DNA from: Candidatus Agathobaculum intestinipullorum
Lineage (GTDB): Bacteria > Bacillota > Clostridia > Oscillospirales > Butyricicoccaceae
Direction of reading: 5' to 3'
Assembly (NCBI GenBank): GCA_019117485.1
Contig: DWZQ01000038.1
Location: forward strand, 62,001-126,000
Length of the DNA stretch: 64,000 bases
In this document: positions 55,255 through 63,694 of the stretch, in pieces
Layout: every line of letters begins with the position of its first letter
How positions within the stretch are numbered: the first letter of the stretch is position 1
Program-made: the position numbers and the translations under genes
Notes under the pieces: model-generated
Told to the model about the DNA's origin: nothing
Databases searched by the model: none
What the model saw: the letters and a program-made list of their open reading frames with translations, nothing else

Positions 55255-57471
55255 ATGGCAAAGAAGAAAAACGACGAGCCAAAAGTATATAAGGAGCATC
55301 CATCGGTCGACCAGCGCATCACGGACACGCTGCGCGAGAACTACATGCCCTATGCGATGAGCGTCATCGTTTCGCGCGCGATTCCAGAGATCGACGGCTT
55401 CAAGCCGTCGCACCGCAAGCTGCTATACACGATGTACAAAATGGGGCTGCTGACCGGCAACCGCACCAAGTCGGCCAACATCGTCGGCTCGACGATGAAG
55501 CTCAACCCGCACGGCGACGCGGCTATCTACGAGACGATGGTGCGCCTGACGCGCGGCAATGAGGCGCTGCTGACGCCGTTTGTCGACTCCAAGGGTAACT
55601 TTGGCAAAGTGTATTCGCGCGATATGGCCTATGCTGCGCCGCGTTATACCGAAGCCAAGCTCGACGCGTTCTGTGCCGAGTTGTTCCGCGATATTGATGC
55701 CGACGCAGTGGATTTTGTCGACAACTACGACGGCACCATGAAGGAGCCTACCTTGCTGCCAACGACTTTCCCGAATATCCTGGTTTCGGCGAACACAGGC
55801 ATTGCGGTCGGCATGGCGTCCAGCTTTTGCGGCTTCAATCTTGAGGAAGTCTGCCGCACGACGATCGAGTATATCAAAAACCCCGCCCATGATCTGCTTT
55901 CCACGTTGCCTGCACCGGATTTTTCGACCGGCGGCGAGCTGATTTACGACGAACGGGAGATGCGCGGCATCTATGAGAGCGGTCGCGGTTCGTTTAAGGT
56001 GCGCGCCAAATGGACGTACGACAAAAAGGAAAACCTGATCGAGATCACCGAAATTCCGTACACGACCACGATCGAGGCGATTATCGACAAGGTGGCGGAG
56101 CTGGCCAAGGGCGGCAAACTGCGCGAAATTGCCGACGTGCGCGACGAGACCGATCTGTCCGGCCTGAAAATCGCCATTGACTTGAAACGCGGCACCGACC
56201 CGGACAAGCTGATGGCCAAGCTGATGAAGCTGACGCCGCTGATGGACAGCTGTTCGTGCAATTTCAATGTGCTGATTGCCGGCATGCCGCGTGTGCTGGG
56301 CGTGCGTGAGGTACTCGAAGAGTGGACAGCGTGGCGTACCGAATGTGTGCGTCGCCGCGTGTTCTTTGACCTCAATAAGAAGAAGGAAAAGCTGCATCTG
56401 CTGCAAGGTCTGGCCAAGATCTTGCTGGATATTGATAAGGCGATCCGCATCATCCGTGAAACCGAGGAGGACGCGGAGGTCATTCCAAACTTGATGATCG
56501 GCTTTGGCATTGATCAGGTGCAGGCTGAGTTTATTGCCGATATCCGTCTGCGCAACATCAATAAGGAATATATCCTCAAACGCACCAAGGAGACGGTCGA
56601 CCTCGAAAACGAGATTGCGAAGCTCGAGGAGATTGTGAAATCCAAGGCCAAAATCCGGAATATCATTGTGAAGGAACTCGAGCAGGTTGTCAAAAAGTAC
56701 CCGTCGCCACGCCGCACCCGTTTGGTGACGGCCGAGGCGGTGCCCGAATTTGACGAGGAGGATCATATCGAGGATTACCCGGTGCTGCTGTTCCTGACGC
56801 GCGAGGGCTATTTCAAGAAGATTACGCCGCAGTCTTGGCGCATGTCGCAGGAGCATAAGCTCAAAGAGGGCGACGAAGTAATTTGGCAGGCCGAAGCGAC
56901 GAATAAGGCCGAGGTGATCTTCTTTACCAATATGCAGCAGGCGTATAAGGCGCATCTGTATGATTTTGAGGATTGCAAGGCGTCGGTGCTGGGCGATTAT
57001 CTCGCTGGCAAGCTGGACATGGACGAGGGCGAGACTCCGGTCTACGCCATCCTGCCCGGCGATTATAAGGGCAATATGGCGATTGTGTTCCAGAATGGTA
57101 AGGCCGCCCGCTTTTCGCTCGAGAGCTTTGAAACCAAGACCAACCGCCGCCGCCTGACCGGTGCGTATTCGGCCAAGTCGCCTGCGGTGGCATTCTTCTA
57201 TCCGATTGATGAGGAAAGCGAGATTACGATGTTCTCGACTGCGAACCGTGCGCTGACTTTCCGCGCGAACATGTTGGACATCAAGGCCAGCCGCTCGACA
57301 CAGGGTGTGCAGGCTATGGTGCTGCGCGGCAAGCACACGATCACGCGTGCCTGCCGTATGGAGGAGGCAGGGTTGTCGGACAACGGCCGCTACCGCTGCC
57401 GCAGCATTCCGTCGATCGGCGCGTTGCTGACTGACGAGGATCTGCCGGAAAAGCAGATGAAGCTGGAATAA
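55255..57471 (+). CDS. parC: type IIA topoisomerase subunit A (ParC/GyrA-like)
   Basis: This 738-aa subunit breaks and rejoins DNA through Y131 (AAPRYTE). The region matching the quinolone site reads NPHGDAAIYET, giving A89 where sensitive GyrA has Ser83 and E93 where it has Asp87. The C-terminal beta-propeller region is short and has no QRRGGKG GyrA box, so decatenation rather than supercoiling is likely. ATG 55255 follows AAGGAG. Confidence 0.9.
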   Translation: MAKKKNDEPKVYKEHPSVDQRITDTLRENYMPYAMSVIVSRAIPEIDGFKPSHRKLLYTMYKMGLLTGNRTKSANIVGSTMKLNPHGDAAIYETMVRLTRGNEALLTPFVDSKGNFGKVYSRDMAYAAPRYTEAKLDAFCAELFRDIDADAVDFVDNYDGTMKEPTLLPTTFPNILVSANTGIAVGMASSFCGFNLEEVCRTTIEYIKNPAHDLLSTLPAPDFSTGGELIYDEREMRGIYESGRGSFKVRAKWTYDKKENLIEITEIPYTTTIEAIIDKVAELAKGGKLREIADVRDETDLSGLKIAIDLKRGTDPDKLMAKLMKLTPLMDSCSCNFNVLIAGMPRVLGVREVLEEWTAWRTECVRRRVFFDLNKKKEKLHLLQGLAKILLDIDKAIRIIRETEEDAEVIPNLMIGFGIDQVQAEFIADIRLRNINKEYILKRTKETVDLENEIAKLEEIVKSKAKIRNIIVKELEQVVKKYPSPRRTRLVTAEAVPEFDEEDHIEDYPVLLFLTREGYFKKITPQSWRMSQEHKLKEGDEVIWQAEATNKAEVIFFTNMQQAYKAHLYDFEDCKASVLGDYLAGKLDMDEGETPVYAILPGDYKGNMAIVFQNGKAARFSLESFETKTNRRRLTGAYSAKSPAVAFFYPIDEESEITMFSTANRALTFRANMLDIKASRSTQGVQAMVLRGKHTITRACRMEEAGLSDNGRYRCRSIPSIGALLTDEDLPEKQMKLE

Positions 57472-57475
57472 TGGG

Positions 57476-57510
57476 AAAGCCCTTGCCGCCTTTCGGTGGC
57501 AAGGGCTTTT
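57476..57510 (+). terminator. topoisomerase operon terminator
   Basis: A 15-bp stem AAAGCCCTTGCCGCC / GGTGGCAAGGGCTTT, with one G/T wobble, and loop TTTC. Confidence 0.88.
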
Positions 57511-57513
57511 TAC

Positions 57514-57542
57514 TTGCGGATGCTTTTGCACTGTGCTATAAT
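57514..57542 (+). promoter_or_regulatory. aminotransferase promoter
   Basis: TTGCGG (57514-57519), 17 bp and TATAAT (57537-57542). Confidence 0.75.
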
Positions 57543-57571
57543 AAAATCTGATAGAAAGGGGCGTTTATTTG

Positions 57572-58762
57572 ATGTTAAATGAAAAGATGGCCGCGTTGGG
57601 GAACAACCGCTCCACCATCCGCGAGCTTTTTGAATACGGCAACAAGCGGGCGGCAGTGGTCGGCCGGGAAAACGTGCTTGATTTTTCGCTCGGTAATCCG
57701 AACGTACCCGCGCCGGATGCAGTGCGGGAGGCGATTCTGGCCGAAGCCGCGGGCGACCCGGTTGCGCTGCACGGATATACCTCCGCGCAGGGCGCGGCGG
57801 ACGTGCGCAAGGCGTTGGTAGCTGATATCAATCGCCGTTTTGGCACGGATTACACTGGTGATAGTCTGTATCTGACCGCGGGCGCGGCAGCCGCGCTGTC
57901 CTGCGCCTTCAAGGCGATTGCCTGCCCGGGGGATGAATTTGTCGTACTGGCGCCGTATTTCCCGGAATACCTGATGTTCATTGAAAGCGGCGCGGGCGCC
58001 AAGGCGGTCGTTGTGCCGCCGTCGATTGCGGACTTCCAGATCAATTTTGATGCGCTGGAAAAGGTTCTCAATGAACATACCAAGGCGGTGGTGATCAACT
58101 CGCCGAACAACCCGTCGGGCGCGGTTTACTCGGAGCAGACAATCCGGCAGTTGGCCGAATTGCTGCGCGAAAAAGAGGCGCAGTTTGGGCATCCGATCTA
58201 TCTGGTGTCGGACGAGCCGTATCGTGAGATTGTTTATGATGGTGTGCAGACACCCTTTGTGCCGACTTATTACGATGACACGATTGTGTGCTATTCCTAC
58301 TCCAAGTCGCTTTCGCTGCCCGGCGAGCGCATCGGTTATGTGCTCGTGCCGCCGCAGGCTGCAGATAGCGCAGACCTGTATGCCGCTGTATGCGGCGCGG
58401 GACGCGCGCTCGGCTATGTGTGTGCACCCAGCATGTTCCAGCGCGTGGCCGCGCGCTGTACCGGGCTGACCAGCGATATTACGGTCTACCAGACCAACCG
58501 TGACCTACTCTTTGACGGCCTGACCAGCATGGGTTACACCTGCGTTAAGCCGCAGGGTGCGTTCTACATGTTTCCGCAGACGCTGGAACCGGACGACCAT
58601 GCGTTTTGCGAGCGTGCTAAGAAGTATGACTTGCTGGTGGTGCCGGGTGCGGACTTTGGCGCGCCGGGTCACATGCGCATTTCCTACTGCGTGCAAACTG
58701 AAACCATCCGCCGTGCGCTTCCGCTTTTTGAGAAACTGGCAAAAGAGTATCATAAATGTTAA
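57572..58762 (+). CDS. class I/II pyridoxal-phosphate aminotransferase
   Basis: This 396-aa enzyme belongs to the aspartate-aminotransferase fold I group. Visible motifs are GYTSAQGAADVRKA, NSPNNPSGAVY, SDEPYREIVYD and the PLP-lysine segment YSYSKSLSLPGERIGY. Substrate cannot be fixed; aspartate or aromatic amino acids are usual. ATG 57572 is preferred over the adjacent TTG 57569, with AAAGGGG 10 bp upstream. It is transcribed alone. Confidence 0.88.
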   Translation: MLNEKMAALGNNRSTIRELFEYGNKRAAVVGRENVLDFSLGNPNVPAPDAVREAILAEAAGDPVALHGYTSAQGAADVRKALVADINRRFGTDYTGDSLYLTAGAAAALSCAFKAIACPGDEFVVLAPYFPEYLMFIESGAGAKAVVVPPSIADFQINFDALEKVLNEHTKAVVINSPNNPSGAVYSEQTIRQLAELLREKEAQFGHPIYLVSDEPYREIVYDGVQTPFVPTYYDDTIVCYSYSKSLSLPGERIGYVLVPPQAADSADLYAAVCGAGRALGYVCAPSMFQRVAARCTGLTSDITVYQTNRDLLFDGLTSMGYTCVKPQGAFYMFPQTLEPDDHAFCERAKKYDLLVVPGADFGAPGHMRISYCVQTETIRRALPLFEKLAKEYHKC

Positions 58763-58878
58763 GTTGTTGAAAACTTACAATTAAATTATGCAATATATGT
58801 ACAAACTGTGAATTGTCATCGGACAATATGCATAAAAATATAGATCGTTGATTGGTCGATATTCATAAAAGCTGCCCC

Positions 58879-58910
58879 TTGCATTTCCGAGCCGCTCCGT
58901 GTATTATAAT
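58879..58910 (+). promoter_or_regulatory. promoter of a small protein gene
   Basis: TTGCAT (58879-58884) with TATTAT (58902-58907, 17 bp) or overlapping TATAAT (58905-58910, 20 bp). The AT-rich stretch 58763-58878 shows no gene. Confidence 0.55.
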
Positions 58911-58966
58911 ACCAGAAACCAACGAAAACGGTTTCACAACATTACAGAAAAGGAGCGTGACGAATC

Positions 58967-59071
58967 ATGATGAAGGGTTTCTTCAACGATCTGGTTGCAG
59001 CGCGTATGCTCGACCTGGACCAGAGCCGCGTCAAGTCGATGTCTCGCAAGGCGCGTCGCATCGCCAAGTAA
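58967..59071 (+). CDS. 34-aa basic small protein, unknown
   Basis: ATG 58967 follows AAAAGGAG by 11 bp and opens a 35-codon frame: MMKGFFNDLVAARM, then an acidic LDLDQS and a basic SRKARRIAK end. The frame has its own promoter and is followed 75 bp later by a strong terminator, so it looks like a one-gene transcript. The GC-rich codon pattern with G/C third positions matches the host's coding style, unlike the AT-rich DNA around it. The first half could form an amphipathic helix. I do not recognise a family. Confidence 0.6.
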   Translation: MMKGFFNDLVAARMLDLDQSRVKSMSRKARRIAK

Positions 59072-59144
59072 TGTTTGAACATTACGGTGGCTGATGGGGC
59101 TGCCTTGAGGGAGTCAGAAAACAAATGACAACAGAAAACGGTAT

Positions 59145-59180
59145 GTAAAAGGCCTTCCGTGTGTGCGGAAGGCCTTTTAC
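59145..59180. terminator. bidirectional terminator
   Basis: A 15-bp perfect stem GTAAAAGGCCTTCCG / CGGAAGGCCTTTTAC with a 6-nt loop lies between the small protein gene and the converging zinc-ribbon gene. Confidence 0.9.
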
Positions 59181-59188
59181 GATGCCAC

Positions 59189-59362
59189 TCAGCCCGGGCG
59201 GCGGTGTTGCCTTAAAATCATGGACTGCCGGCGGAAATATTCGGCGCGTTCTGCCGTCGTGGCTGGGCGGAGCTGCGTTTTACCGCAGTCCGGGCAGGTG
59301 CGTTGCTGCACGCTGCCGGGAAAAATGTAGTGGCAGCATTTGGTCTGACAGGTGTAAATCAT
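59189..59362 (-). CDS. 57-aa zinc-ribbon-like protein, unknown
   Basis: ATG 59362 lies 8 bp after AAAGGGG. The protein has two cysteine groups, TCQTKCCHY and TCPDCGK, spaced as in a small zinc ribbon, and a basic helix ERAEYFRRQSMILRQHRR. It converges on the small protein gene and shares its terminator. Function is unknown. Confidence 0.55.
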   Translation of the reverse strand: MIYTCQTKCCHYIFPGSVQQRTCPDCGKTQLRPATTAERAEYFRRQSMILRQHRRPG

Positions 59363-59422
59363 GCCGGTCACCCCTTTCTGTTTACAGTATAGCGGAAGGT
59401 ATGTCCCATAAACATCCCTTGC

Positions 59423-59451
59423 TTGCGCGGCTGGACGGAAAATGCTATACT
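59423..59451 (+). promoter_or_regulatory. EamA transporter promoter
   Basis: TTGCGC (59423-59428), 17 bp and TATACT (59446-59451) lie 31 bp before the start codon. Confidence 0.7.
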
Positions 59452-59482
59452 GACTCCATATGGGGAAAAGGGGAAAAGAAAC

Positions 59483-60412
59483 ATGAAGGAACAAAAGGCG
59501 GGGCTGCTCCGTCGGTTATATATGCCTGCGGTGCTGTGCACCGTGCTTTGGGGCAGTGCAGCCCCATGTATCAAAAAAGGGTATGCGCTGTTTGCGATCG
59601 GTGCGGATGCACCGTTTTCCCAACTATATTTTGCAGGCTTGCGATTTGCGTTGGCCGGATTGCTGGTGCTGTTTACCGCGCGTTTGATGGGGCGGCGCAT
59701 CCTCCCGCATCGGGATGAATGGAAACCGATATTCTGGATCTGCCTGTTCCAAAGCGCGATCCAGTATGTGTGTTATTATATCGGACTGTCCGCCACAACC
59801 GGCACAAAAGGGGCGGTGCTGTCGGGCACGCAGACCTTTTTCGCACTGATTTTCGCACACTTGGCGCTGCCGAACGACAAGATGGACCGGCGCAAGGTGC
59901 TGGGCTGCATCTGTGGCTTTGCAGGCGTATTGGCGCTCGGCGTGGGAGGACTGAATGGCTTTCATCTGCAAGGGGACGGGCTGGTGCTGCTTTCGGCTGT
60001 GTCGGCCGGTGCGGGCGCGTTGGTTTCGCGCATCTACACCCCCGGCCGCGATCCGATGCTGCTGACCGGTTGGCAGCTGCTGTGCGGCGGTCTGTTCCTG
60101 TTGGCGCTCGGTTGGGCGGGCGGTGGACAGCTCGGCATGGTCACGCCGGGCGGGCTGCTGCTGTTGGTCTATCTGGCTGTCTTATCCGCCGCAGCGTTTA
60201 CGATCTGGACGGCGCTGCTCGGACGGTTCCCAGTTGGCAGGGTCAGCCTGTTCTGTTTTCTGATCCCCGTGTTCGGTACGCTGCTTTCCGCGCTTGTACT
60301 GGGAGAACAGATTTTAACGCTGCGCAATGTGATCGCGCTGGTACTGGTCAGCGGCGGTATTGCAGTCACAAACGGTGGGCAGGGGAGTAAAGCGGGGCGC
60401 GGGCAGGCATAA
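59483..60412 (+). CDS. EamA-family (DMT) transporter
   Basis: This 309-aa protein has ten hydrophobic segments in two EamA halves, with VLCTVLWGSAAPCIKKGY at the start of the first and LVYLAVLSAAAFTIWTALLG in the second. The family exports amino acids and other metabolites; the substrate is not evident. ATG 59483 follows AAAAGGGGAAAAG. It is probably transcribed alone. Confidence 0.85.
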   Translation: MKEQKAGLLRRLYMPAVLCTVLWGSAAPCIKKGYALFAIGADAPFSQLYFAGLRFALAGLLVLFTARLMGRRILPHRDEWKPIFWICLFQSAIQYVCYYIGLSATTGTKGAVLSGTQTFFALIFAHLALPNDKMDRRKVLGCICGFAGVLALGVGGLNGFHLQGDGLVLLSAVSAGAGALVSRIYTPGRDPMLLTGWQLLCGGLFLLALGWAGGGQLGMVTPGGLLLLVYLAVLSAAAFTIWTALLGRFPVGRVSLFCFLIPVFGTLLSALVLGEQILTLRNVIALVLVSGGIAVTNGGQGSKAGRGQA

Positions 60413-60490
60413 TAGAAGCGGTTTCGCATGTATTTGCGCGATTTGTGTTACGCAAAGCGTCGCCGCCAAATATGATAAAGGAAGGACACT

Positions 60491-61867
60491 ATGGTTTTTA
60501 GTTCAGCGATCTTTCTGTTTTGTTTTCTGCCTGCGGTATTTCTATTGGATCGTCTGCTGCGCGGCGTGCGGGCAAAAAACCTGCTGCTGCTTGCGGCCAG
60601 CCTGATTTTCTATTCATTCGGACAGCCGGTATATCTGCCACTGCTGCTCGCGAGCGTGCTGCTCAATTACCTGTGCGGACTGATTGCAGCGGGTAAGCAC
60701 GCCAAACTGGGCGTGGGGCTTGCGGTTGCGGGCGGTATCGGCATGATGGCGGTATTTAAGTATGCGGATTTCGCGATTGGCACGATCAACAGCCTGTTCC
60801 GCACGGCGCTGCCGCTGCCCGGTATCACGCTGCCAATTGGTATTTCGTTCTTCACGTTCCAAGGGCTGTCTTATGTTATCGACGTTTATCGCGACCGGAC
60901 ACTGGTGTCGCGGTCGTTCCTGAAAGTGCTGCTCTATATCTCATTCTTCCCGCAGCTGATCGCGGGGCCGATCGTTAAATATCACGATATTGAGCGAGAA
61001 ATCGACACGCGTCAGACCAGCCCGCGGGAGACCGCGCTGGGTATCCGGCGGTTTATCTGCGGCCTGTCCAAAAAGCTGCTGCTGTCTAACGCGATGGGGC
61101 AGATGGCGGACGCGGTATTCGCGCTGCCCGCAGGAGAAATCGGCATGTTTGCCGGTTGGGTGGGGGCAATTTGCTACACTTTGCAGATTTACTTCGATTT
61201 TTCTGGTTACAGCGATATGGCGATCGGGATGGGGCGCATGTTTGGTTTCCACTTTCTTGAAAATTTTGATTACCCGTATGCGTCAACAACCATTCAGGAG
61301 TTCTGGCGGCGCTGGCACATTTCGCTGTCGACTTGGTTCCGCGATTACCTGTACATTCCGCTGGGCGGCAACCGCAAGGGCAGGGGACGTACATGGGTCA
61401 ACCGTGGCATCGTGTTCTTTACGACCGGCCTGTGGCATGGTGCAAACTGGACGTTTGTGCTGTGGGGGCTGTGGCACGGTGCGTTTTCGGTGCTTGAGGA
61501 CAGCGGCGTGATCCCGCAAAAGCGGCTCAAGGGCAGGGCGCTCGGCCATGTGTACACGATGATGGTGGTGGTGCTGGGCTTTGTGCTGTTCCGCGCGGAA
61601 ACGCTTTCACAGGCAGGCGCGATGTTCACCGCGATGTTCACCGGCATCGGGCTGGGCTGGACGGGAACGGCAACCGTGTGTGCGCTGCTAACCCCCGCTT
61701 TCCTGCTGACATTTGTGCTGGCACTTGTGCTCTGCGTGCCGACTGCGAAACGGTTACCCATCAAAAATGAGACGGTTACGCTTGCCGGATCGCTGGCGCT
61801 GCTGGTGCTCTGTATGCTCAACCTGTCGGCCGGTACGTTCAATCCGTTCATCTATTTCCAGTTCTGA
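60491..61867 (+). CDS. MBOAT-family membrane O-acyltransferase (AlgI/DltB-like)
   Basis: This 458-aa polytopic protein matches AlgI-type acyltransferases, which pass acetyl groups across the membrane to an outside partner. The family core reads YFDFSGYSDMAIGMGRMFGF, EFWRRWHISLSTWFRDYLYIP (bounded by Trp/His residues), and the catalytic histidine is in TGLWHGANWTF. It lies 10 bp from an AlgJ/AlgX-like gene, its expected partner. ATG 60491 follows AAAGGAAGG. Confidence 0.9.
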   Translation: MVFSSAIFLFCFLPAVFLLDRLLRGVRAKNLLLLAASLIFYSFGQPVYLPLLLASVLLNYLCGLIAAGKHAKLGVGLAVAGGIGMMAVFKYADFAIGTINSLFRTALPLPGITLPIGISFFTFQGLSYVIDVYRDRTLVSRSFLKVLLYISFFPQLIAGPIVKYHDIEREIDTRQTSPRETALGIRRFICGLSKKLLLSNAMGQMADAVFALPAGEIGMFAGWVGAICYTLQIYFDFSGYSDMAIGMGRMFGFHFLENFDYPYASTTIQEFWRRWHISLSTWFRDYLYIPLGGNRKGRGRTWVNRGIVFFTTGLWHGANWTFVLWGLWHGAFSVLEDSGVIPQKRLKGRALGHVYTMMVVVLGFVLFRAETLSQAGAMFTAMFTGIGLGWTGTATVCALLTPAFLLTFVLALVLCVPTAKRLPIKNETVTLAGSLALLVLCMLNLSAGTFNPFIYFQF

Positions 61868-61877
61868 GGAGGCTGCC

Positions 61878-62957
61878 ATGAAATATAAGGTTTTCACCGC
61901 AGTCTTTGTGCTGTGTTGCCTGCTGCCATCGGCGGGCATGCTGTTCCTGCCGCCAACGCAAGCGGCTGCAAACGAACGACTGTCACCCAAGCCGATGATG
62001 CAAAAGGAGGATGGCAGTTGGAATACCGACGTGCTCGGTCAAGTGGCCGACTACATTGCCGACCACTTTGCGTTGCGGCAGCAGATGGTCACGGCGAACG
62101 CCGCTTTGCAAACTACCCTTTTGGCGACTTCGCCCGCCGAGGATGTGATTTACGGCAAGGATGGCTGGCTGTATTACGCGGCAGCGCTTGACGATTATCA
62201 GAATCGTGCGACGCTGTCGGATGCCGAAGCGGCGCAGATTGCCCAGACTATCGCGGACATGCAGGCGTACTGCGAAGCGCATGGCGCAACATTCCTGTTC
62301 ACCATTGCGCCGAACAAGAATTCGCTTTACCCGGAAAATATGCCCGCGCGCTATCTGCAAAGCGATTCCCCGGGCAATTATGAGCTGGTCGCACCGTATC
62401 TAAAGGAATATGGCGTAAACTATGCCGATTTGTTTACTTTTTTGTCGGAACAGGACGAAACGCTCTACCTGCGCACGGATTCGCATTGGACAAACCGCGG
62501 TGCGGCGCTCGCACATGACTTTTTGATGGAAACGCTTGGCCTGCCGCACACCGCGTTCGGTGAGGCGTCTTATGCGACCGAAAACACCCATCGTGGCGAC
62601 TTGTATGAGATGCTCTATCCCACCGGGACGGCGCGGGAGGCGCAGCAGCAGTATGAGATCAATTTTTCGTATGTCATGCCGCCGCGCACAGCCGAGGACA
62701 TCCTGATCCAGACAACGAGCGAGGGCGCGCCAAACGGCCGCCTGATCCTGTGCCGTGACTCGTTCGGCAACGCCCTGCACCCGTTCCTCGCCGCGGATTT
62801 CCGCGAGGCAGTGATCACGCGGCAGATGCCTTATCCGCTGGAGCAGGTGCAGGCGGGCGATACGGTGATTGTTGAAATCGTTGAACGCAACCTTGCAAAT
62901 ATCTTGAAATATCCGCCCGAATTGGGGAACCTTTTTGTGGGGGATTCCGTCGAATAG
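61878..62957 (+). CDS. AlgJ/AlgX-like (DHHW-type) SGNH O-acetyltransferase partner
   Basis: This 359-aa exported protein has a signal peptide (MKYKVFTAVFVLCCLLPSAG) and an SGNH-like fold. The family's RTDSHWTNRGAA (Asp-x-His) and CRDSFGNAL (catalytic Ser) motifs are visible. With the preceding MBOAT protein it probably O-acetylates an extracellular or cell-wall polysaccharide. ATG 61878 follows GAGGAGG. Confidence 0.85.
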   Translation: MKYKVFTAVFVLCCLLPSAGMLFLPPTQAAANERLSPKPMMQKEDGSWNTDVLGQVADYIADHFALRQQMVTANAALQTTLLATSPAEDVIYGKDGWLYYAAALDDYQNRATLSDAEAAQIAQTIADMQAYCEAHGATFLFTIAPNKNSLYPENMPARYLQSDSPGNYELVAPYLKEYGVNYADLFTFLSEQDETLYLRTDSHWTNRGAALAHDFLMETLGLPHTAFGEASYATENTHRGDLYEMLYPTGTAREAQQQYEINFSYVMPPRTAEDILIQTTSEGAPNGRLILCRDSFGNALHPFLAADFREAVITRQMPYPLEQVQAGDTVIVEIVERNLANILKYPPELGNLFVGDSVE

Positions 62958-62994
62958 GGCATAGGATTAGAAAGTAAAACGGGAGGACGTTTTT

Positions 62995-63642
62995 ATGAAC
63001 AAGAAGATTACAGCGTTATTGCTTGCGCTGCTGTTGTGTGGCAGTCTGGCGGCCTGTGGCGGCCAGCCGACCGAAAAGGACGATGCAAAGCAGGATGATG
63101 CAGCGGTCGATACGGTCAAACCGGAGGACGATAAGGATACGACGGACGAAGAGAAGGCCGAGGAGCAGGATAAGGTGGATGCGGAGAAGGATGATGCGTC
63201 CGGCAGCCAGACCTCGGACAGCGCTTCGCAGAGCAAGCCGCAGTCAGGCGGCACGACTTCGGGTTCCACCTCGAATAGTGGTTCGTCGTCCAGCAAACCG
63301 TCGTCGGACAGCAGCTCGACCACGTCCAAACCGTCGGGCGGCAGCAGTTCATCCGGTGGTACGTCTACCGGTACGACGCAGACGCCTGCGCCGCAGCCCA
63401 CTCCGGAGCCGGAACCGCAGCCAGAACCCGAACCCGCACCTGCAGCGCCGACCGCATCGCAGGCATCCGGTTACATTGGCTCGTCGGCATCCGCACTGGA
63501 GGCTGCGCTTGGTTCGCCCAGCTCTAAGAGTTATTCACCCAGCTGTATGGGCGAGGGTGAGGACGGTGTCTGGTCGTACAGTGGCTTTACCGTGTACACC
63601 TATCGTGAAAACGGTGTCGAGACCGTGGAAGCGGTTGCGTAA
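62995..63642 (+). CDS. lipoprotein with acidic and Ser/Gly/Thr/Pro linker
   Basis: This 215-aa protein has a lipobox LAAC (Cys 21) after a short signal peptide. An acidic Asp/Glu/Lys stretch (25-70) and a Ser/Gly/Thr/Pro-rich spacer (70-155, ending in PEPEPQPEPEP) lead to a small C-terminal domain of about 60 residues (SGYIGSSASALEAALGSP..., YSGFTVYTYRENG). It resembles surface lipoproteins of Clostridia of unknown role. ATG 62995 follows GGGAGG. Confidence 0.8.
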   Translation: MNKKITALLLALLLCGSLAACGGQPTEKDDAKQDDAAVDTVKPEDDKDTTDEEKAEEQDKVDAEKDDASGSQTSDSASQSKPQSGGTTSGSTSNSGSSSSKPSSDSSSTTSKPSGGSSSSGGTSTGTTQTPAPQPTPEPEPQPEPEPAPAAPTASQASGYIGSSASALEAALGSPSSKSYSPSCMGEGEDGVWSYSGFTVYTYRENGVETVEAVA

Positions 63643-63650
63643 GATAAACA

Positions 63651-63681
63651 AAACCACCCTCCGGTATGGAGGGTGGTTTGT
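63651..63681. terminator. bidirectional terminator
   Basis: A 12-bp perfect stem AAACCACCCTCC / GGAGGGTGGTTT with a 5-nt loop lies between the lipoprotein gene and the converging acetyltransferase gene. Confidence 0.88.
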
Positions 63682-63694
63682 TGTTTGCGGGTTA

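Noticed and set aside
55423..57531. 702-codon minus-strand open frame opposite the topoisomerase A subunit
   Set aside because: It is antisense to a strongly conserved gene and low in recognisable protein features.
58852..59094. 80-codon plus-strand frame overlapping the small protein gene
   Set aside because: It runs in another frame, starts upstream of the promoter's -10 element and has no ribosome binding site; the 34-codon frame fits the signals better.
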